Positions 22,317-33,316 are shown, counted from the first letter of the stretch. The stretch: 64,000 bases of DNA from Durusdinium trenchii (GCA_963970005.1 CAXAMN010028928.1:350690-414689), one strand, 5' to 3'. Program-made: numbers and translations. The notes: generated by a model not told the origin, from the letters alone.

Positions 22317-23820
22317 GAGTGCCCTGCAAGAGTGTCCCACAAGAGTGTCCTACAAGAGTGTCCCACAAGAGTGTCCCACAAGAGTGTCCTACAAGAGTGT
22401 CCCACAAGAGTTTCCTACAAGTGTTTTAGAAGAGTGTCCCACAAGAGTGCCCTACAAGAGTGTCCCACAAGAGTGTCCCACAAAAGTGTCCCACAAGAGT
22501 GTCCTACAAGAGTGCCCCACAAGAGTGTCCCGTATGAGTGTCCCACAAGAGTGTCCCACAAGAGTGTCTCACAAATGTGTCCCACGCAAGAGTGTCCTAC
22601 AAGAGTGTGCTACAAGAGTGTCCCGTAAGAGTGTCCCACAAGAGTGTCCTACAAGAGTGTCCCACAAGAGTGTCCTTTTAGAGTGTCCCACAAGAGTTTC
22701 CTACAAGAGTGTCCCGCAAGAGTGTCCCACAAAAGTGTCCCACAAGAGTGTCCTACAAGAGTGCCCCACAAGAGTGTCCCGTATGAGTGTCCCACAAGAG
22801 TGTCCCACAAGAGTGTCTCACAAATGTGTCCCACACAAGAGTGTCCTACAAGAGTGTGCTACAAGAGTGTCCCGTAAGAGTGTCCCACAAGAGTGTCCTA
22901 CAAGCGTGTCCCACAAGAGTGTCCTACAAGAGTGTCACGTAAGAGTGTCCCACAAGAGTGTCCCGCAACAGTTTTCCACAAGAGTGTCTCACAAGAGTGC
23001 CCCTTAAGAGTGTCCCACAAGAGTGTCCTATAAGAGTGTCCCACAAGAGTGTCCTACAAGAGTGTCCCACAAGAGTGTCCCACAAGAGTGTCCCGTATGA
23101 GTGTCCCACAAGAGTGTCCCACAAGAGTGTCCCGCAACAGTGTCCCTCAAGAGTGTCTCACAAGAGTGTCCCTTAAGAGTGTCCCACAAGAGTGTCCCAC
23201 AACAGTGTCCCACAAGAGTGTCCTACAAGAGTGTCCCACGAGAGTTTCCTATAAGAGCGTCCCACAAGAGTGTCCCACAAGAGTGTCCTACAGGAGTGTC
23301 CCACAAGAGTGTCCGACAAGAGTGTCCCACAAGAGTGTCCTACAAGAGTGTCCCACAAGAGTGTCCTTTTAGAGTGTCCCACAAAAGTCTCCTACAAGAG
23401 TGTCCCGCAAGAGTGTCCCACAAATGTGTCCCACAAGAGTGTCCTACAAGAGTGCCCCACAAGAGTGTCCCGTATGAGTGTCCCACAAGAGTGTCCCACA
23501 AGAGTGTCCCACAAGAGTGTCTCACAAATGTCTCCCACAAGAGTGTCCTACAAGAGTGTGCTACAAGAGTGTCCCGTAAGAGTGTCCCACAAGAGTGTCC
23601 TACAAGAGTGTCCCACAAGAGTGTCCTACAAGAGTGTCACGTAAGAGTGGCCCACAAGAGTGTCCCACAAGAGTGTCCCGCAACAGTGTCCCACAAGAGT
23701 GTCTCACAAGAGTGCCCCTTAAGAGTGTCCCACAAGAGTGTCCTATAAGAGTGTCCCACAAGAGTGTCCTACAGGAGTGTCCCACAAGAGTGTCCTACAA
23801 GAGTGTCCCACAAGAGTGTG
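22317..23820. repeat. 13-bp satellite GAGTGTCCCACAA, ~1.5 kb
   Basis: Some 115 units of gagtgtcccacaa and gagtgtcctacaa alternate, with variants such as gagtgtcccgtaa, gagtgccccacaa and gagtgtctcacaa. Since 13 is not a multiple of 3, each frame cycles through all three phases, and the unit has almost no stops on either strand. The many long frames here are therefore artefacts. Larger blocks marked by 'cccgtatgag' repeat at 22530, 22780, 23093 and 23470. Confidence 0.95.
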
Positions 23821-24439
23821 CACACACATACGGGACCGGTGCCAATGTTGGACTAATGACATGACCTATAGGATAGTTTTACTCACTTCCGCTGTGTGTG
23901 TCTCATATACTTCTTGTTGACGCAGGTGTAACACAACAACGCACGGTCTTGCACTCCTATTTACAAGAAGATCAGACGCCGCAGTTGTGGATTTCTCTGT
24001 ATTATGTGGACGGTTATCATTTTCAAGTGCTTCTTTTCGAGATTTTGGGACAATGCCATTGTTTCTTTCGTGATGTGGATCTGCCAGAACCTTTACGCCA
24101 GTGCTTGATTTGAATGCAAAACGAAGACCCTTCATGACGAAGACGGAGCTTGGTGGTGCATGACGAAGACGGAGCTTGGTGGTGAAGTCCCCAGCACATG
24201 CTGCCTTGGTGGTGGAGTCCCCAGCGCATGATGTCCAACAGCGTGCCGGAGCGTGAAAAAGAGACTCTAACCCGCTGTGTCTCTTTCTATACACAGTGGA
24301 TTGACATATGTGTTTGCATTCGGGTTCGTGGGCTCCATCTTGTTTATAGCAGTACTTTGCTCCTCTGCCTTTCGCAAACACCATTGCCGCGCACGCATTG
24401 CATGTTTCACATTGAAGCATCGGTCGGTCCCGGGGCACG

Positions 24440-24690
24440 GTGAACGTCAGCCGCTTCCGTTCTTCCTTCATTTGTTTGAACTCCGGGCTTGCCCGGCCAA
24501 GCTCCAGTGTCCAATTCTCACCTGCACATGCTCTTGTGTTCAATGCAAGTGCAAGGTGAGAATGCAAATGCCGAGTCAGCCAAGTCGCAAAACAAATCAA
24601 AGTCAAAGATTTCCTCAAGATTCACCGTGCAACGATAGAGCGCTACATCCGCGACAGACTTGGCTTTCTTCTTGTCGGCCAACTGCTTTC
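24440..24690 (-). CDS. Two probable exons of an unrecognised protein
   Basis: The first exon (24690 down to about 24575) encodes KQLADKKKAKSVADVALYRC and NLEEIFDFDLFC. The second, after an AG at about 24527, encodes ENWTLELGRASPEFKQMKEE and LTFTVPRDRPMLQCETCNAC. The phases fit if the first exon ends soon after DLFC, which would need a non-GT donor such as dinoflagellates sometimes use. The CETCNAC pair of CxxC recalls saposin/canopy-type or zinc-binding proteins, but this is a weak guess. Confidence 0.45.
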
Positions 24691-25348
24691 CTCGGTGAGT
24701 GGAGCCCTCTCTATATACCTCTTTTCCACTCCCTCAGTGCCTGTAACCAACAAAGGCTGAGTTCAATGCACTCTGGCAGCATGATGCGCATCCATGCCAG
24801 TCTATGCTCCGTGCTCTTTGCAATGCAGCATATCTGCACATGGCAACACAACCAATCCAACCTTTTTTGTAGCAGTGACCGGCAATGACCTGCTATGCTG
24901 AGAGAGCTTTAAACCGATGCTACCACAGGTACGGTCGTTGCTAGTGCGCTGGCAGAAGAAAACAGTCTTGGATTGTAAGCTTCGGGAGTGGAACCCCAAA
25001 ACTAGAAACACGATTCTGCCAAAGATCTGTTCGTCATTTGGCTTTAGGCCTAATAGCAAGGTTTCTCCAAGCGTCTTCAGCCAGTTTGGTGTTTGTTCTT
25101 GCATACTCTTTTCTCTCAAGACTTTTCCGTTTTAACTCAGGCTACAGAGTAGCCTCAATAACATGCAGTTGATACTCCTCTTTTGCATCTTAGCCTCTTG
25201 TCGCTCGAACTTTGCGTCTTTGGGGTGTCTTTAGGTTTTTCCCGCGAAACACAATAAGACAATAAGCGACTCACCCTCGTGATCTGACACAAAAGAATTG
25301 GACTCGCAAGGTGCGCACCAAAACGGCAGAAATAGTTACAGTATATAC

Positions 25349-26690
25349 TGTCCAGGCAAGAGTCTTGAGAGCTTCCGCAGGATCCGGAGTTCCATGTTTG
25401 GATCGCGGTTCGCGATTTGAGAGAGCTTTTGCTTCTTGACGCCATAGTACTCATTGAAGGTCCAACAAGAGACGCGCCACATGTCAACTTTGACAACATG
25501 CTTCTCAAGCTCCTGCAAGAATTCAACAAGCTATCATTAAGGATCTATAGCCTGTCTCAGTAGGACACCATATATTGATCACGAAAGGACAGCGGAATCC
25601 TTGTAGCATAAGGCAAAGGTCTTGCGCTCGTATAACACGATTGGGTTGTCTGCAGTAAAGACTTTGCCTTTCTCCAGCGTGAAGATCGAAGTGAATTTTG
25701 TTTGCAAGCGGACCTCGTTCAATCAGAAACAGGCTAGAACTGTTGCATTATGAGATGAGAAGCACCAGCGATGTGAGCGTTGGCTTTTTCCATAAAGATT
25801 CCTATTTTGGAGACATAATGTTGACCTGCCCTCAAAGGTTTCAAATTCAAAGTTCCTGTGACTCTTCTTGAGTGCGTGTGTGTGTGTGTGTGTGTGTATG
25901 CAAAAGTGAAAGAAACGCAATGCGAAGAGCGTTGACTTCTGCATGAGATACAGCCATGGACAGGAAAATGGCACAAAGCCCTGCGAAGCAACTTGCAGTC
26001 GAAGCGCTCGATTTCGGTGCTTTTTCGGGTTGTCACTTCCCAGGGAGACCGTCCAGAACAATTTCAGCGTGTCCACTGTAACATTCTCAAAGCCTCTAAT
26101 CGAAAACGTAAGCTCCCACCATCGCATTCTTTCCATGGGCTCCTTCATTTCTTCTGGGCCATCCTGCCCAGCTGCTGCACCCACAATAGTTGCAGTTGCA
26201 AGGGAAGCATCTTTGCAAAGAAGAGATTAACAAAACGCTAAGGCCTTCCGTCTCTTTCAAGCAGTCAGTTGAAATTATGTCCCATCTCGAATCTGGATCT
26301 TGTGGAAGCCTTGGCCTCGCCTCTGCCTTCCCAAACAGCTTCGGCATCCTGAACCCAGTCTTCCTCAGTGGCTAGGTCTCAGAACCACCTTTTGCGGCAG
26401 AGGTCCATTCTTAGCCAATCCCGCAACAGCTCTCTTTGCGCGTGGTGCTAGGCCGTCACTAGGGGAACAAATGACTGCCTTGATTTGAAGCTTCTCCAGG
26501 AGAAAAAAATGAATTCTGACATTGAAGGTGTGGTCGGAAGCAAAATGGAGGTCGACTCCTAGTAGAAGAAAAGGCCTCAGTCTTGAATCATGAAGGACTT
26601 TGAAGGTGTTGTGGCTCGTCCTTGGAGCTTCGTGAAATTCACCTTGGGCAATGTCCCCGACCCGTGACACATGGCATGTGCAAGTACACA
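25349..26690 (-). CDS. Exon series of an unrecognised split gene
   Basis: Coding-like exons in transcription order: about 26640-26390 (VDLHFASDHTFNVRIHFFLL); 26371-26273 (LATEEDWVQDAEAVWEGRGE); 26210-26050 (MRWWELTFSIRGFENVTVDT); about 25870-25755 (KPLRAGQHYVSKIGIFMEKA); 25713-25583 (KFTSIFTLEKGKVFTADNPI); and 25512-25349 (ELEKHVVKVDMWRVSCWTFN). The last begins after a clean TTGCAG acceptor. Other splice sites are provisional. The pattern of short exons with strong composition makes a real gene likely. I do not recognise the protein; hydrophobic beta-like stretches would fit a C2-type or similar beta-rich fold. Confidence 0.45.
25877..25898. repeat. (GT)n microsatellite
   Basis: About eleven GT dinucleotides within an intron of the minus-strand exon series. 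Confidence 0.9.
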
Positions 26691-26699
26691 TGTTTGTGG

Positions 26700-27550
26700 T
26701 GGAGTTGCACTAGCCTTTTCTATAGGCTATAGGTGTTTGTGCATTTGCCCCACCCCACTCCACAGCGGCAAGGTACCTTTTGCTCAGCGTAGTGCCTTTA
26801 GCAACATCCCCTTCACCACCTTCGCCTCTCAGGAGCAATATACAAACTTCAAACTTCAAACTGAAGAGAAGTCCAGCACAAACAGGTTCTATCCACAGCT
26901 CGCAGGCAAGGATAGGAGTTGGTTAGCCTGCCAAGCTAAACACCTGCTCGTTATTATGACGTCTCTGAAACTGAGTAATATACAAATTGGACCGGTGATG
27001 ATTTCTGAATGCAAAAACCGATTTGGCTTGTTACGGTGGTCCTCATCAACGCTGGCACAGTGGTACATGTTCAGCTCTGGTGGTATTGAAGGCCCTGGGT
27101 GGTGTGGCACACGCTGCTCAGACATGGACACGCGGCACGTTCTGTAATTTAACTGAGGCCGCTTAACATCCAGCACCTGATCTTGCAAGGCGGAGTGGCG
27201 TTTGGACCGCCAGAGAGTGGTAGGTTTGGTTGTGACATGGCAGGCCTTTCGACAGCTAGTTGCCGGTATCATGATGTGGCAGAATTGAAGCACACGCGTG
27301 GGCACACGTGGAGAGGTCAAAATGTTCCGGTGTCAGTCCACGAGCGACCCTGCCAAACTCTTGAAGCAAAAAGTCAACCCTAGCCGCAAAAGCCAGCTGC
27401 TAGTTTGCAGCGTCCATAAGCACATTACCCGCATCTATATACATCTATATACAATATTATGGTGCAGAACTATAAAGACAAAGAACCCATGTCAATGTCA
27501 GGCCAACGTGTAAAAAGCTAAGTTCTTGCAGTACCACTCCAACTCCCACC
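26700..27550. other. No gene recognised
   Basis: Frames on both strands lack domains. The exon series on the minus strand may continue here but I could not place splice sites. Confidence 0.3.
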
Positions 27551-27599
27551 TACATTCTGCTCAGGCTTTTCGAAATCGAGGGCTTCCTCCGTTGTGCCT

Positions 27600-27810
27600 C
27601 AAGTATGGCCAGCAGTTTCTCTCGTGGCAATGCAAATCAAGCGGTTTTCAAGCGGCGGGCCAGCTTCATCACCAGTCAAAGCATCTGCAAGATCACCAGA
27701 TTCAAGATCAATCTTCCTGGGAGAAACTGCCTCCTGAGCTCGCACGATTCTGATCGACAAATTATATACAATACTGCTCCAAAACTTCACAGCCGCTCCT
27801 TCGCATCTTT
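27600..27810 (-). CDS. Possible exon, C2-like strand
   Basis: The frame reads YNLSIRIVRAQEAVSPRKID and then LESGDLADALTGDEAGPPLE. The start resembles the first strand of a C2 domain (alternating hydrophobic residues then 'vrAqea'). It could be an upstream exon of the gene at 25.3-26.7 kb. Splice sites are not determined. Confidence 0.3.
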
Positions 27811-27999
27811 CCGTCTGGATCGGCTTAGTAGCCCCATGAGTCCGAAGCCATGCCAAGGTTGCAAGGACTTCACCTTATTGTTGCTAGCTGCTAGTTGCTA
27901 TTTTTGCTGGTCGGCCAGGTTGTGCAGCAGCGGGCCTGCTGTTTGTCATAGCTCATGTAGGTGTTGCATACGTGGAGTTCGTGCCTTGTGCATCCTGTG

Positions 28000-29060
28000 C
28001 TACATGCTGGAATAACGTGGGAAGTTCCCTGGCAACAGTTTCATCCTTTCATGATTCCTGATATGCCTACCGCAATGAGCATCAGAAAGTTATCCATCAT
28101 TGAAGCCGTTTCTGAGTTTCCCTCCCTTCATGACTTCAACCAGGAAGCCAGTGTGTCTATTTGCTATGTGCCACGGAGCCTATCTGGAAGCTTCCGGCAA
28201 TGCTAGCAAGCAGGCTGCAGCAATCAGCGCGAGACTTTGGCTGTGAAACCGGCCAGTGTGGCCACACTTGGACCGTGTCATCCTAGTTCTGACACGCACC
28301 GCGACAACCTGTGTAAAAAATTGATCGACAAAAAAACCTTCCTTAAAGGAAAGGCCTTCCTCGCAGCACCTTTGGCTCGGAAAGCATTAACAAACAAACC
28401 GCGCCAGAAACCAACATGTCTCGTGCAACACAAAACACTAGCATGCAGTCTGTCAATCTACAAGGAGACACATCTGCGTTTAAGCGGTCAATTTGTTGGT
28501 CGGTTCCTGCTCTTGGTCTCTTGTCGCAATCTGCAAATTTTGTGCACGGATTTGAATTTGTGCACGGATTTGACATCACAGAATGTGAGGTCCCTAGCTT
28601 CATTCCTCCAAAAAATCTGCTTCGCGCTGTGGTTCCTGCCGTGGATTGTGCTGAATCATTTTCTGTGGTCCACACCCCAGCTCACCCCCTTGACTGCAGG
28701 GTGAGGTAGTGACCCCCTGCCTTCCTAGTGTTGCACTCAGGGATTGTTACCAAGTCTCTATATCATAGCCTCTATGTGGATTGCATCGCTGGTCTTCTCA
28801 CCCCGAGCCTGGCCTGGATTCCCACGTACAACCACACAGACAATATTCCACCAAGGCGGCCAATGATGCGGCACTCAATGGTATAGAACACGTCCTTTCG
28901 GCTTACCCACGACAGGACTGGAATCGTGCCAAATATGCCAATTCCAACAAAAATTTGTGTCCTCCTCATCTGAGTCTATGATTTGTTTGTACCTCGGAGA
29001 AGAGGGTAGAGACCAATTCAAAACATGTCGTATGTCGGGTTCTTTGCTGGACACTTGTTA
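28000..29060. other. No gene recognised
   Basis: A short internal duplication of 'gtgcacggatttga' lies at about 28540-28575. No other feature stands out. Confidence 0.3.
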
Positions 29061-29063
29061 AGC

Positions 29064-29180
29064 TCAGCTTAGGATCTCTTTGATCTGCATCAGGTACTGC
29101 CGTATGCTTTCTTGGTCTGACGTGCAAAAGTGTACTGGGAAGCCCTTGAACTTCTTGCCACGCTTGATCGGAAAGCTATC
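29064..29180 (-). CDS. Terminal exon of an unrecognised gene
   Basis: The exon starts after a TAG acceptor (exon base 29180), runs 38 codons in phase 0 and ends in TGA at 29064-29066. It encodes KRGKKFKGFPVHFCTSDQES and IRQYLMQIKEILS. The GFPVH wording loosely recalls the C-terminal region of CC2D2A-type proteins. That would imply a second gene of this type starting beyond 29.2 kb, but the match is short and I hold it lightly. Confidence 0.4.
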   Translation of the reverse strand, partial: DSFPIKRGKKFKGFPVHFCTSDQESIRQYLMQIKEILS

Positions 29181-29589
29181 CTAGCGCAAACAAGTGTCAA
29201 ATAGCAGTCTATGAGTTGGCTGTTGCCGCCACTTCGCACAACCAAAAAAACACTTGTTCATACCCTTCCCCGGCGTGCAGTGCAGTCATTTGCAACTATA
29301 GCAACTTACCATGCATGGAAACTCAACATGGGGGCACTGATGATGAAGTCTTCAAGTCACAGGCAGGCAGTCAAACAGAGTTCGGCATTTTGTCAATCAT
29401 GGCAGCGTGCGTATGCCATATTCATGGTCAAGGAAAGCCCGTCAAAGGATGTAAAAGGTATGAAACGAACAAGCGGCTGAGCCTGAAAGAGAACAATGTG
29501 AAGCGGTGCAGGCACACACAGCGAAAGAAGGAACAGGAGACAAAACCGAGGGAAGAAAAAAAAGAGGAAAGCGCCAGCAAAGGAAAGAC

Positions 29590-29645
29590 AGAAAGGCGAA
29601 AACAGGGTGATGGGGGGGGGGGGGGAGAGAGAGAGAGAGAGAGTG
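29590..29645. repeat. Poly-G followed by (GA)n
   Basis: A run of about 13 G is followed by about 8 GA dinucleotides inside a purine-rich stretch (29515-29645). Confidence 0.85.
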
Positions 29646-29704
29646 TCAACTCCTGTCTCCAGGGAGAACGAGCACAGTTTCTAACACCTAAGCTGGATCC
29701 ACTT

Positions 29705-30905
29705 TCACTGCCAGAGCCAACGAAGACCGTGAAAGTCCGGACGCGCAAACTTATCTGCCGTGGGGGCTGGGCGCATTATAAGACGCAGCTGGCGACCACA
29801 CCATTCAACTTTCCGGTTGTGATCTGTAGTAGGCAAAGTGGATTTGACTGTGGTCTGTGAGGCTGTGGTGTAGCTGGGCCCACGAATTTTCGATGAGGGC
29901 AATGGCGACGTTGCGCAGTACAGGCGGCAGCTGGGAACCAAAACCGGCTCCTCTGGTTTGTTGGTAGAGTGTGGCGCATGCTTGGAAAATGCAGGTGTTG
30001 AGCGCCGTGCGAACGATCTGTGGAATGTCGTGTGCGTCAATGGTGCGTTGGGTGGGATGCCTGCGGTGGTGTTGGCACGATGTGTGAAAGGTGGACGGGG
30101 TTGCCGGTAGCTTGGATGTTAATGGTGAGAGTGGGTGTTTTCAAACGTAAGGTTCCATTTGGTGGTGAGGCTCTGGAAGGCGTCAATGAGTCGGTCTTGC
30201 GGCGCCGAATTGAAGAAACCGACAAGATCATCGTTGGTTGCGCGCAGGGTGATGTGTGGGGGTGTGTTAGACAGGTATTAGTGGAAGTGTCGCCAGAGCT
30301 GTGGAATGGAAAGCTGGCCGGGTGCTTGTGGGAAAAGCGAAGGATCATGGCGTTGATGGCGGTGGACGTGGCGCGCAGGAGGATGCCGTGCGCAGACTTG
30401 AAGTAGGAAATGATGGCGCGGCCTTTGCGCCATTGCTTTGAAGTGTAGGATGCCGTATGGTATCGAAAACTCCAGCGGTATTTCCGCCGCAGGTCGCCGG
30501 GGTAGGCTTGAGTGCGATTGCCAGGTGGCTAAACACCCGTGAAAGTACATCCGTGGGCGAAAGATAAGATGCGGAGATGTTGGAGTTCGTGGTCCGCGTG
30601 GTGTAGGACCACGTCCCAAGAAGTGCTGGAGCCGCTTGATGGATCAGGCGCAGTGAATCGTGGTTCGGTGCGTAAGTGGTGGATGTGGAGTTGCCATTGA
30701 GTGGTAATAAAGGATTGTGCATGTTGCTGGAGTGTGGGTTGCTTGAGCCATTTGGTAATGGCTTTGGTGAAGGTTTCGAAGTATTAGTGCTTCGAAGGAA
30801 AGAGCGGCGTGGCATGGTACTGTACAATCGGTTACCTAGACGCTTGAAATGACATGTCACTCTGTGATAGTGTCAGTAGGCCCTGCGGCGTATGATCAGC
30901 GATCT
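29705..30905 (-). pseudogene. RT family copy 1, 5' part (inverted)
   Basis: Frameshifted minus-strand fragments match the RT of copy 3. They include HHADHELQHLRIL near 30.58 kb, QWRKGRAIISYFKS near 30.41 kb, motif A as NDDLVGFFNSAPQDRL near 30.21 kb, and motif B as GAGFGSQLPP near 29.94 kb. The similarity stops close to motif C near 29.8 kb. At least four frame changes are needed, so the copy is dead. The 3' remainder of the same RT lies at 31075-31455 on the opposite strand. Confidence 0.75.
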
Positions 30906-31074
30906 CGAGCAAGCAGCTGAGTCGGTGGAGTTCGAGCATATAGGCAGTGAACGTTCCCCCCTTACGGGCCTATGCTGCTCCACGCGCCCCGTAGGGATCA
31001 CACGACAGACCTGAGTGGGACCCTGTTGCGGCGCGCGCTTAGGTCCATGCTCGCAAGATCTCTATCAGTTATGA

Positions 31075-31455
31075 CTTTCATCACCTTCAACGACACATTC
31101 CTCAACCACATCGGCATTCAAACACTCATCCACTCGGATTTCTTCGGAAATCCCATAGAACTCGAGCCTGTCAAAGACATGCACCTTTTGGGCTTCAACG
31201 TCAACCTTGAGCTACCTACATTTCACCCACGGCCTTGGAAGATCCGAGATCACACTCCAGATTCAGCCGGTTCTGAGCGCCTTCGACTTTCCGGGCTTGT
31301 TTCACGACCCCACCTGATCCGCAGCTACACTTTTCCACCCACCGCCATTGAACAGGCGCCTGTTCATTTGGCTCGCCTATATGCCCAACAAGGTCACGAT
31401 CTTCGTTGGTGTGTTCGTTTCGCACGCGGCAAAATCGATTCAGGGACGGCTGAGT
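31075..31455 (+). pseudogene. RT family copy 1, 3' part
   Basis: The frame begins just after motif C (FITFNDTFLNHIGI), then DMHLLGFNVNLELPTFHP and SAGSERLRLSGLVSRPHL. These align with DHLLGFLINPQPRTITF and SAGSCRLRLS of copy 3, in the same order and spacing. An ORF stop at 31450 or so is followed by (TG)n and a terminal-repeat-like unit. This is the thumb and C-terminal part of the RT. Confidence 0.75.
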
Positions 31456-31470
31456 GTGTGTGTGTGTGTG

Positions 31471-31850
31471 TAACCCTTGGAGTCATAGGGATCCTTCTGG
31501 ATTTGCTTAGTTTTTCACAGCAGGGGGGTAGTGCACGACTGACAGACACTACCCAACGAAGACACTGTCAGCTCGTGGTGAAGCAATGTGGGACGCCACA
31601 TTGTGTACCTGCAAATTTTCCAATTTTCTGCATGGCGTGAGGCTAAGCCAAGAACCTCGAAGTTTGGAAGTTTGGATGTTTTTCCTCGAGCTGCAGACGT
31701 GAGCGGAACGCCGTCAACCTGTCGCCTCGTCGGTTCGTGGCCTTTAACTACAGGAACTCTGGTCCCCTTCACCTGGTTTTTCAGGATTTGGGTCTCTTAG
31801 GCCGGCGTGTGGCACCGCATTCAATTCAGTACACAATATCTCAAGTGTGT
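31471..31850 (+). repeat. Terminal-repeat-like unit A
   Basis: Begins TAACCCTTGGAGTCATAGGG after a (TG)n tract and ends 'ctcaagtgtgt'. An almost identical copy lies exactly 1466 bases downstream; I see two substitutions. It follows the RT 3' end, as the pLT repeats of Penelope-like elements do, and contains the pseudoknot motif at 31520-31612. Confidence 0.8.
31520..31612 (+). ncRNA. Pseudoknotted RNA motif, copy A
   Basis: P0 GCAGG pairs with CCTGC and encloses the motif. P1 GGGTAGTG/CACTACCC (31526-31533 with 31547-31554). P2 CACGA+CTGACAG lies in the P1 loop and pairs with CTGTCAG+TCGTG (31565-31577), giving a pseudoknot. The linker after P1 is AACGAAGA. P3 is the hairpin CAATGTGG-gacg-CCACATTG (31584-31603). 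GTA then precedes the closing P0 strand. The function is unknown; self-cleavage, RT recognition or packaging are candidate roles. Confidence 0.75.
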
Positions 31851-32109
31851 TTGGCCTCGCGCCAACCCGGGATGAGCCCGCAGAGTGCCTCCCGTGGACC
31901 CGTCGAACGGGTGTATGTCTTTCTCTCCCTTGCTTTGGAGAGGTAGGTGTCCGGAGCGGACAGCAGGTGGCCTCGGCCGTACGTCCGATGATTTTTGTCC
32001 CATCTTTGGAATTCCAAGTTGGCTCATGCCTTTACGTGACCGCAGCGGTCAAAGCAGCCAGCCATTTCGGCAGGGCACAAGGTGACCACAGCGGTCAAAG
32101 CAAAGCAAG

Positions 32110-32520
32110 TTTAAGGTCCATTGGGACCTGTCGAGCACTTAGCCCCCCCTTCTCCCCCTTCCCTCCCCCGTTCTTTCTTTGCTTTCTGGGGTTTTCCTGA
32201 ATGCAATACTCAGGATCACCCCTCTCTTTCTTGGGTGTGTCCCTGGACGATTGTTCGTAGCTGGGAACACCTTCCTTTCCTCTCCCTTTCTCTCCCTCTC
32301 TCTTTCTTTCCTTCTCTCTTTCCTCTCTTCTCCCTCTTCCATGGGTGTCCCTGGATGCTTCGTCATAGCTGGGAGCCCTTCTTTTTGGTGTGTCCCTGGA
32401 CGCATGTGTCGTAGCTGGGAGCACCTTTGTCTCCTTCTTTCTTTCCCTCTCTTTTCTTCCTCCCCCTGCCCCCTCTTTCCTCGCGCGCGGCGTGTTTAAG
32501 CAAACTAGGCTTCTGCAACA
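32110..32520. repeat. Pyrimidine-rich stretch with repeated 'gtccctgga cg..cgtagctgggagc'
   Basis: CT-rich DNA (32145-32480) contains three copies of a phrase like 'tgtccctggacgatgttcgtagctgggaacacc' (near 32236, 32348, 32390). The long plus frame here is Ser/Phe/Leu-rich and has no domain. Confidence 0.6.
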
Positions 32521-32909
32521 GGTTTCTCTAATGAGGTTTGGTTTGTCATCTGTTTGTCCCTGTTCATTTGGTTCCCCTTTCATCGGCCCCCACAGACGGT
32601 TTTTCCTCTTTTCTTTCATGTCTTTCTGTCTTCATGTCTCTTCATCCTCATCCTTTCTTTCTCTTGCGCGCACTTTCGTCCGGACCTTAGTTTGTACACA
32701 TACACGCACGCGTACTTTACTTACAGCGAGGTTCAGGTGGCCCAGGTTCGTTACAATGAGGTTTGGCTCATCGGTTGTCCCTCTTCACTTGGTTCCTTTT
32801 CATCGGCAACCACACACACCTTTGTCTGTCTTGTCCTTCTCACCTTCATCTGTCCCTTTTGCGTGCACATGCGCCTACCTCCTTTCCGGGCAGGATGGAG
32901 GTCACACAT

Positions 32910-32927
32910 GCCTCCCTTCGGGGAGGC
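32910..32927. other. TTCG-loop hairpin at unit boundary
   Basis: Perfect 7-bp stem GCCTCCC-ttcg-GGGAGGC immediately before (TG)n and unit A'. The same hairpin occurs in inverse orientation at 49326-49343, again next to (TG)n. Confidence 0.85.
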
Positions 32928-32936
32928 GTGTGTGTG

Positions 32937-33316
32937 TAACCCTTGGAGTCATAGGGATCCTTCTGGATTTGCTTAGTTTTTCACAGCAGGGGGGTAGTGC
33001 ACGACTGACAGACACTACCCAACGAAGACACTGTCAGCTCGTGGTGAAGCAATGTGGGACGCCACATTGTGTACCTGCAAATTTTCCAATTTTCTGCATG
33101 GCGTGAGGCTAAGCCAAGAACCTCGAAGTTTGGAAGTTTGAATGTTTTTCCTTGAGCTGCAGACGTGAGCGGAACGCCGTCAACCTGTCGCCTCGTCGGT
33201 TCGTGGCCTTTAACTACAGGAACTCTGGTCCCCTTCACCTGGTTTTTCAGGATTTGGGTCTCTTAGGCCGGCGTGTGGCACCGCATTCAATTCAGTACAC
33301 AATATCTCAAGTGTGT
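32937..33316 (+). repeat. Terminal-repeat-like unit A'
   Basis: Near-identical duplicate of 31471-31850, offset 1466 bases. Followed directly by (TG)n and unit B. Confidence 0.85.
32986..33078 (+). ncRNA. Pseudoknotted RNA motif, copy A'
   Basis: Identical in all stems to copy A (31520-31612), as expected from the recent duplication. Confidence 0.75.

Noticed and set aside
22317..23820. CRISPR array
   Set aside because: Units are 13 bp with no spacers, in a eukaryotic satellite context.
22236..23864. Many Ser/Val/Pro/Thr-rich ORFs up to 239 codons
   Set aside because: They are phase rotations of a 13-bp satellite and appear equally on both strands.
31520..31612. Hammerhead ribozyme
   Set aside because: GCAGG...P3-GTA-CCTGC resembles stem I/III geometry, but the CUGANGA and GAAA core boxes are not present in the copies.
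31520..31612. HDV-like ribozyme
   Set aside because: The order of strands differs: no P3 hairpin lies between P2 5' and P1 3', and the closing helix P0 encloses everything.
32121..33106. Ser/Phe/Leu-rich ORF of 238 codons
   Set aside because: Pyrimidine-rich repeats generate the open frame, and its end runs into the duplicated terminal-repeat unit.
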